NCBI GenBank assembly: GCA_034696485.1
Contig: JAQIWT010001605.1
Location: 1 to 10,162, forward strand
Length of the DNA stretch: 10,162 nt
Reading direction: 5' to 3'
From: Isohypsibius dastychi
Taxonomy: Eukaryota; Tardigrada; Eutardigrada; Parachela; Isohypsibiidae
Shown: piece by piece, positions 7,463 through 10,162 of the stretch
How positions within the stretch are numbered: the stretch's first letter is position 1
How the letters are laid out: each line of letters opens with the position of its first letter
Notes under the pieces: generated by a model
Databases searched by the model: none
What the model was told of the DNA's origin: nothing
What the model saw: the letters and a program-made list of their open reading frames with translations, nothing else
Program-made: the position numbers and the translations under genes

Positions 7463-8761
7463 TCAAAAACTCAGCACGAGATGTTTTAAGAAATCGCGTT
7501 TAACTTTCCCATCAGTCTCAGCCGGATTCAAAACGCCACCAAAATCAACTTCTTGCTCGATTTCGTCCTCGTTTTCCAGCCAGCTCTCGTCATAGAAGTC
7601 GTCGACGAGCAAATTGTGCAGAATAACGCAGGCAAGAATCCACTGCACTGCACGTTTGTGGTCGGCTTTACTACGAATAACAATTCGCAATTCTTTCAAA
7701 CTTTGGAAACGACCTTTCAGGATACTAATCGTCTGCTCTACCCGCATCCTCATGCTTGACAACCGGAAGTTGAATTCGTTGTTTGCTTCGGTCAAGGCTG
7801 CGGGTTTCTTGAATGAGGAAATAACTGTTGTTGTGCAGGTATGGGCGGAATCCGCCAGTAAATATTCCATCCCAGCAAAAAACACTTCCGGTTGCATGGA
7901 TAATTTCGTGTGCGAATAAACGCGGCTATCATGCGCGGAGCCACAAAATCCTGAAAAAATCCATTTTAATCATGTAATTTCGCAGAACTATTTCGCCGTA
8001 CCTGCATGGCAGTACCGAATTTTTCTCTTGTCATCGCAAACGATCAAGGCGCTAATGGCATAGTTCTTTTTCCGTGTAAAATAATCTTCCCCATACAGAG
8101 TGGGCTTAACTGCAAGAGGAATAAGCGTTCCATCAGCGAACCCGACGCAGGAGGGAAATCCAGAATGCTCCTGAATTCGTTTCGATATGACTTTTTTCTC
8201 GGCGGCAGAAGGCCATTTCAGGTGATCTATCTTCAGAGACAGAAGAGCTGTGATAACTCGCGAAACGTACAAATGAAGCGTTCCGTCCCCGATTCCAAAT
8301 TTCGCAGCAGTATTTGCTGCAGATGCTCTATTACCATAATTTCCGAAGCGATGAGCCGCAATGATAAGCTGTTTCTCAACAGATTCTTGAGCATGGTTCG
8401 AATCGTTTTTGAAAACTGGGTCTTCCTGTATGAGCAGAGAAATTCTGCGATGAGCAGATCTCGACATTCGAACTTGCTGGCGGAAGCGATCTTCGTCATA
8501 GTTCAAAAGCACATCATCAACAAACGCCGTACTCTTAGGCACTTTAATCCGTGGTCCCAGGTATCTTTCCGATAAAACAAGTGCACTCAAAAACACTGCT
8601 GATCCAAGAATATCTTCTTCAGAAGAACTTGAAGAAGAATCACTGCCTCTCTCCGATTCCTCATTGCTGCTGGAGCTTTCTTCCACTGATTTCTGACACG
8701 CTTCCAGTAATGCAGCATCACTCAAAAAAGATATCGCATTTTTCCGTTCCTGTCTTGACAT
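7463..8761 (-). CDS. PIF/Harbinger DDE transposase
   Basis: This protein cuts and pastes the element through an RNase H-like DDE nuclease fold. The CDS is complement(join(7463..7950, 8002..8761)), 415 residues, with one 51-base GT-AG intron that joins CHAG to FCGSAHDSRVYS in frame. Residues 21-52 are a Ser/Glu-rich low-complexity tail, and about 130-175 is a helical region resembling the helix-turn-helix part of the family. The nuclease contains D210 in GFADGTLI, D261 in AHDSRV, D287 in LLADSAH, and E325 in RMRVEQTISILKGRF, followed by the family's ACVILHNLL. I take the triad as D210, D287 (or D261) and E325. The start at 8761 is the first ATG of the conserved-looking part. In-frame ATGs at 8878 and 8899 would add 39 or 46 residues of repetitive, unfamiliar sequence. 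No stop or frameshift was seen, so the gene may be functional. Confidence 0.9.
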
Positions 8762-8764
8762 TGC

Positions 8765-8799
8765 GAACAATGTGCAATGTGCAACAACGAACAATGTGC
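8765..8799. repeat. Short GAACAATGTGC repeat upstream of the transposase start
   Basis: GAACAATGTGC occurs at 8765-8775 and 8789-8799 (24-base spacing), with a partial CAATGTGC at 8775-8782 between them. It sits directly upstream of the preferred transposase ATG, which suggests 5' UTR or promoter sequence and not coding sequence. Confidence 0.45.
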
Positions 8800-8946
8800 C
8801 ACAATGAACAACAAATGCCAATGTGGAAGATTCGGATTTCAAATAATCGAAATTCGGAATCCAGTTAATTCTGGTCATCAAAATTGAATTATATTTCATG
8901 CGTTCTTCCAATTGCAATTGGCTGATGGGAGGAGTTGGCCAGGATA

Positions 8947-8993
8947 ATTTTATCCAAATGATTTATCAAATAGTTCATAATTGATGAGAGCCA
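8947..8993 (-). repeat. Right terminal inverted repeat of the Harbinger element
   Basis: Read on the minus strand from 8993, it matches the left end with TGGC at the tip, then TCAATTATGAACTAT, then after a short gap the perfect 18-base block at 8947-8964. It is about 10 bases shorter than the left arm. Confidence 0.85.
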
Positions 8994-10054
8994 TTGATCA
9001 TTTTTAATTGGGGACTTGGAGTTTTGCAGTCAAGATTTCCGTGTCGGTGTCCAGAAACCCATCAGCGTTCGGATGAGACAGAAACAGCCCGCAACTTTGT
9101 GAACTTGGTAGCTCAAGGCAGTTTGGAAAAAAACTTAAACCTTGAACAAGTGACTGCTGATCCGTGAACTTGTGAACTTCGTATTGGAACACTGTATAGC
9201 TAGCTACTCTGTCAGCTATGGATTGCAGCAAATTATTACATCGAAAGGGGCTGCAACTATGAGAACTTGTGAACCTTGCATGTTTAGCTTAGGCTTTTTT
9301 CATTACCCCGAGAGCCCGCCATCACGAATGATCATTGAACTCGCTCATTCCGGATCGTTACATTGAGACTATCTCGGCTAAGAGCTGCACCATTTGTTCG
9401 TTGTTTGCAACATGCGACCAGTGAATCAATACGTCACAAAACTAAGGTAGCCTAGATTTGATTATGGATGTTTTTATGTGGCCAAAGATTTAAATTTACA
9501 TTGTGATCGGTATCAGCGGTTACGTGAGGTATCACCGTTAAAAAAGCTAACACCAGTTGCCGAAGTAGCGTCAGTACAGACGAAACATTACGTTCTGGAT
9601 TCTTCTTCTAGTTTCTGTTTTGACCGATGTTTATTTCGGTGCCTTGACCGATGTTACTTTGAAGCTCTTGGATAAACAGGAGGTAAGTCAGCAGGCTTGG
9701 GAGCGGATTAAACGATTATTGGGAAAAGCTCATTTTGGCGGATTTTGGGAGGCTCATTGGTTGCCTGATCCTTAAATGATAGTATATGTACACCATCCTC
9801 GCGCTAAAAGAACCTTCTCTCGTCCCGTGTACACGGGAATTCGTTTGCGTTTGTTGAAGTTTAAACAACTGTTGAGATTTTTTCGCAAGGTTGAGTCAAA
9901 CATCTCGGAATACCTCCACAGGCGCAAGGCCCCATTGCTGTTTGGGGATCAACATTCGTTTCTGTTTTTGGCTTTTCAGGCTTCTGTGCGCCATTGATCA
10001 TCCCTTAGACTGATGGTCAAGAATAAATGGTCTAGACAAATGCAAAGACCAGCA
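8994..10054. other. Flank with no recognised gene; two weak open frames
   Basis: CTTGTGAAC-like strings recur at about 9097-9180 and near 9265. One plus frame (9569-9775) reads ITFWILLLVSVLTDVYFG and later KAHFGGFWEAHWLPDP, has no clear start, and contains a strong donor-like CAGGAG|GTAAGT at 9676-9687. A second plus frame (9776-9997, 73 codons, starting ATG) is basic and contains GIRLRLLKFKQLLRFFRK. I recognise neither, and they may be chance. A short repeat, GGTATCA with CGGTTA/CCGTTA, lies at about 9509-9541. Confidence 0.4.
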
Positions 10055-10162
10055 GAGTGAGTGTGAGTGAGTGAGTGAGTTAGTGAGTGAGTGAGTGAGT
10101 GAGTGAGTGAGTGAGTGAGTGAGTGAGTGAGTGAGTGAGTGAGTGAGTGAGTGAGTGAGTGA
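10055..10162. repeat. GTGA/GAGT tetranucleotide microsatellite
   Basis: About 108 bases of nearly pure GAGT repeats run to the end of the window, interrupted by GTGT-like units near 10061-10066 and a TTAG at about 10080. The array may extend beyond the window. Confidence 0.95.

Larger units (their letters stand above)
6014..8993. mobile_element. PIF/Harbinger DNA transposon, apparently complete
   Basis: About 2.98 kb lies between long imperfect terminal inverted repeats and carries both genes of an autonomous Harbinger element: a Myb/SANT-like protein (plus) and a DDE transposase (minus), arranged tail to tail. Both frames are free of stops once short GT-AG introns are removed. The nearest matching flanks are TTG at 6011-6013 and 8994-8996. 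This is not the usual TTA/TAA duplication of the family, and the left end then carries one extra G, so the exact borders are uncertain by a few bases. Known biology: Myb-like protein and transposase cooperate in nuclear import and end recognition. Confidence 0.85.

Noticed and set aside
7553-8868. Plus-strand open frames of 68-189 codons at 7553-7919 and 8006-8868
   Set aside because: They are shadows of the minus-strand transposase, which has clear family motifs and intron boundaries; the plus frames show none.
8762-8917. N-terminal extension of the transposase to 8878, 8899 or 8917
   Set aside because: 8917 is TTG, and the added residues overlap a short DNA repeat and show nothing familiar. 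An extended start cannot be fully excluded.
10055-10162. Telomere-like or CRISPR-like array at the window end
   Set aside because: The unit is 4 bases (GTGA) without spacers, so it is a simple microsatellite.

Overview
This window reads as nuclear DNA of an invertebrate animal. The evidence is a serpin gene with a 58-base GT-AG intron, two transposon genes with introns of 51 to 56 bases, and a dense mix of eukaryotic mobile elements. Very short introns together with serpin, DIRS-order and Harbinger sequences would fit a compact-intron ecdysozoan (for example a small crustacean, springtail or tardigrade). The lineage is inference only. I see no bacterial operon, rRNA, tRNA or CRISPR signal.

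Layout. Bases 1-1162 hold no recognisable gene. Bases 1163-4215 are the minus-strand wreck of a tyrosine-recombinase retrotransposon (DIRS order, PAT/Ngaro-like). Its RNase H tail is at 3979-4215, its tyrosine recombinase at 1568-2520 (one stop, one frameshift), and beyond that lies a pair of 81-bp direct repeats arranged like B1-A2-B2. About 1.4 kb separates the two coding remnants. That gap contains a 0.4-kb inverted-repeat element (2743-3128), a run of hairpins (3387-3720) and short TTCCAGGG-bearing repeats (3825-3960).

Bases 4263-5526 are a plus-strand serpin covering the whole fold. It has a classic inhibitory hinge, a predicted Arg-Ser scissile bond and one intron just before the hinge. 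Its frame is broken twice by single-base changes inside homopolymers, so it is either a young pseudogene or an assembly with two indel errors. A 155-bp Tc1/mariner-type MITE (5751-5905) with TA target duplications lies in its probable 3' UTR.

Bases 6014-8993 are an apparently complete PIF/Harbinger DNA transposon of about 2.98 kb. It carries two convergent, intact, intron-containing genes: a 333-residue Myb/SANT-like trihelix protein on plus and a 415-residue DDE transposase on minus. It is bounded by long imperfect terminal inverted repeats with sub-terminal motifs and a 26-bp palindrome. In this family the Myb-like protein binds the element ends and helps bring the transposase into the nucleus, so both genes probably act together. 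This is the best-preserved functional unit in the window.

Bases 9000-10054 have no recognisable gene, only two weak unexplained open frames, and the window ends in a GTGA tetranucleotide microsatellite. I found no previously undescribed system. The most interesting leads are the intact Harbinger element, the serpin whose hinge exon also carries a strong internal splice-donor sequence, and the B1-A2-B2 retroelement remnant lying against the serpin start.
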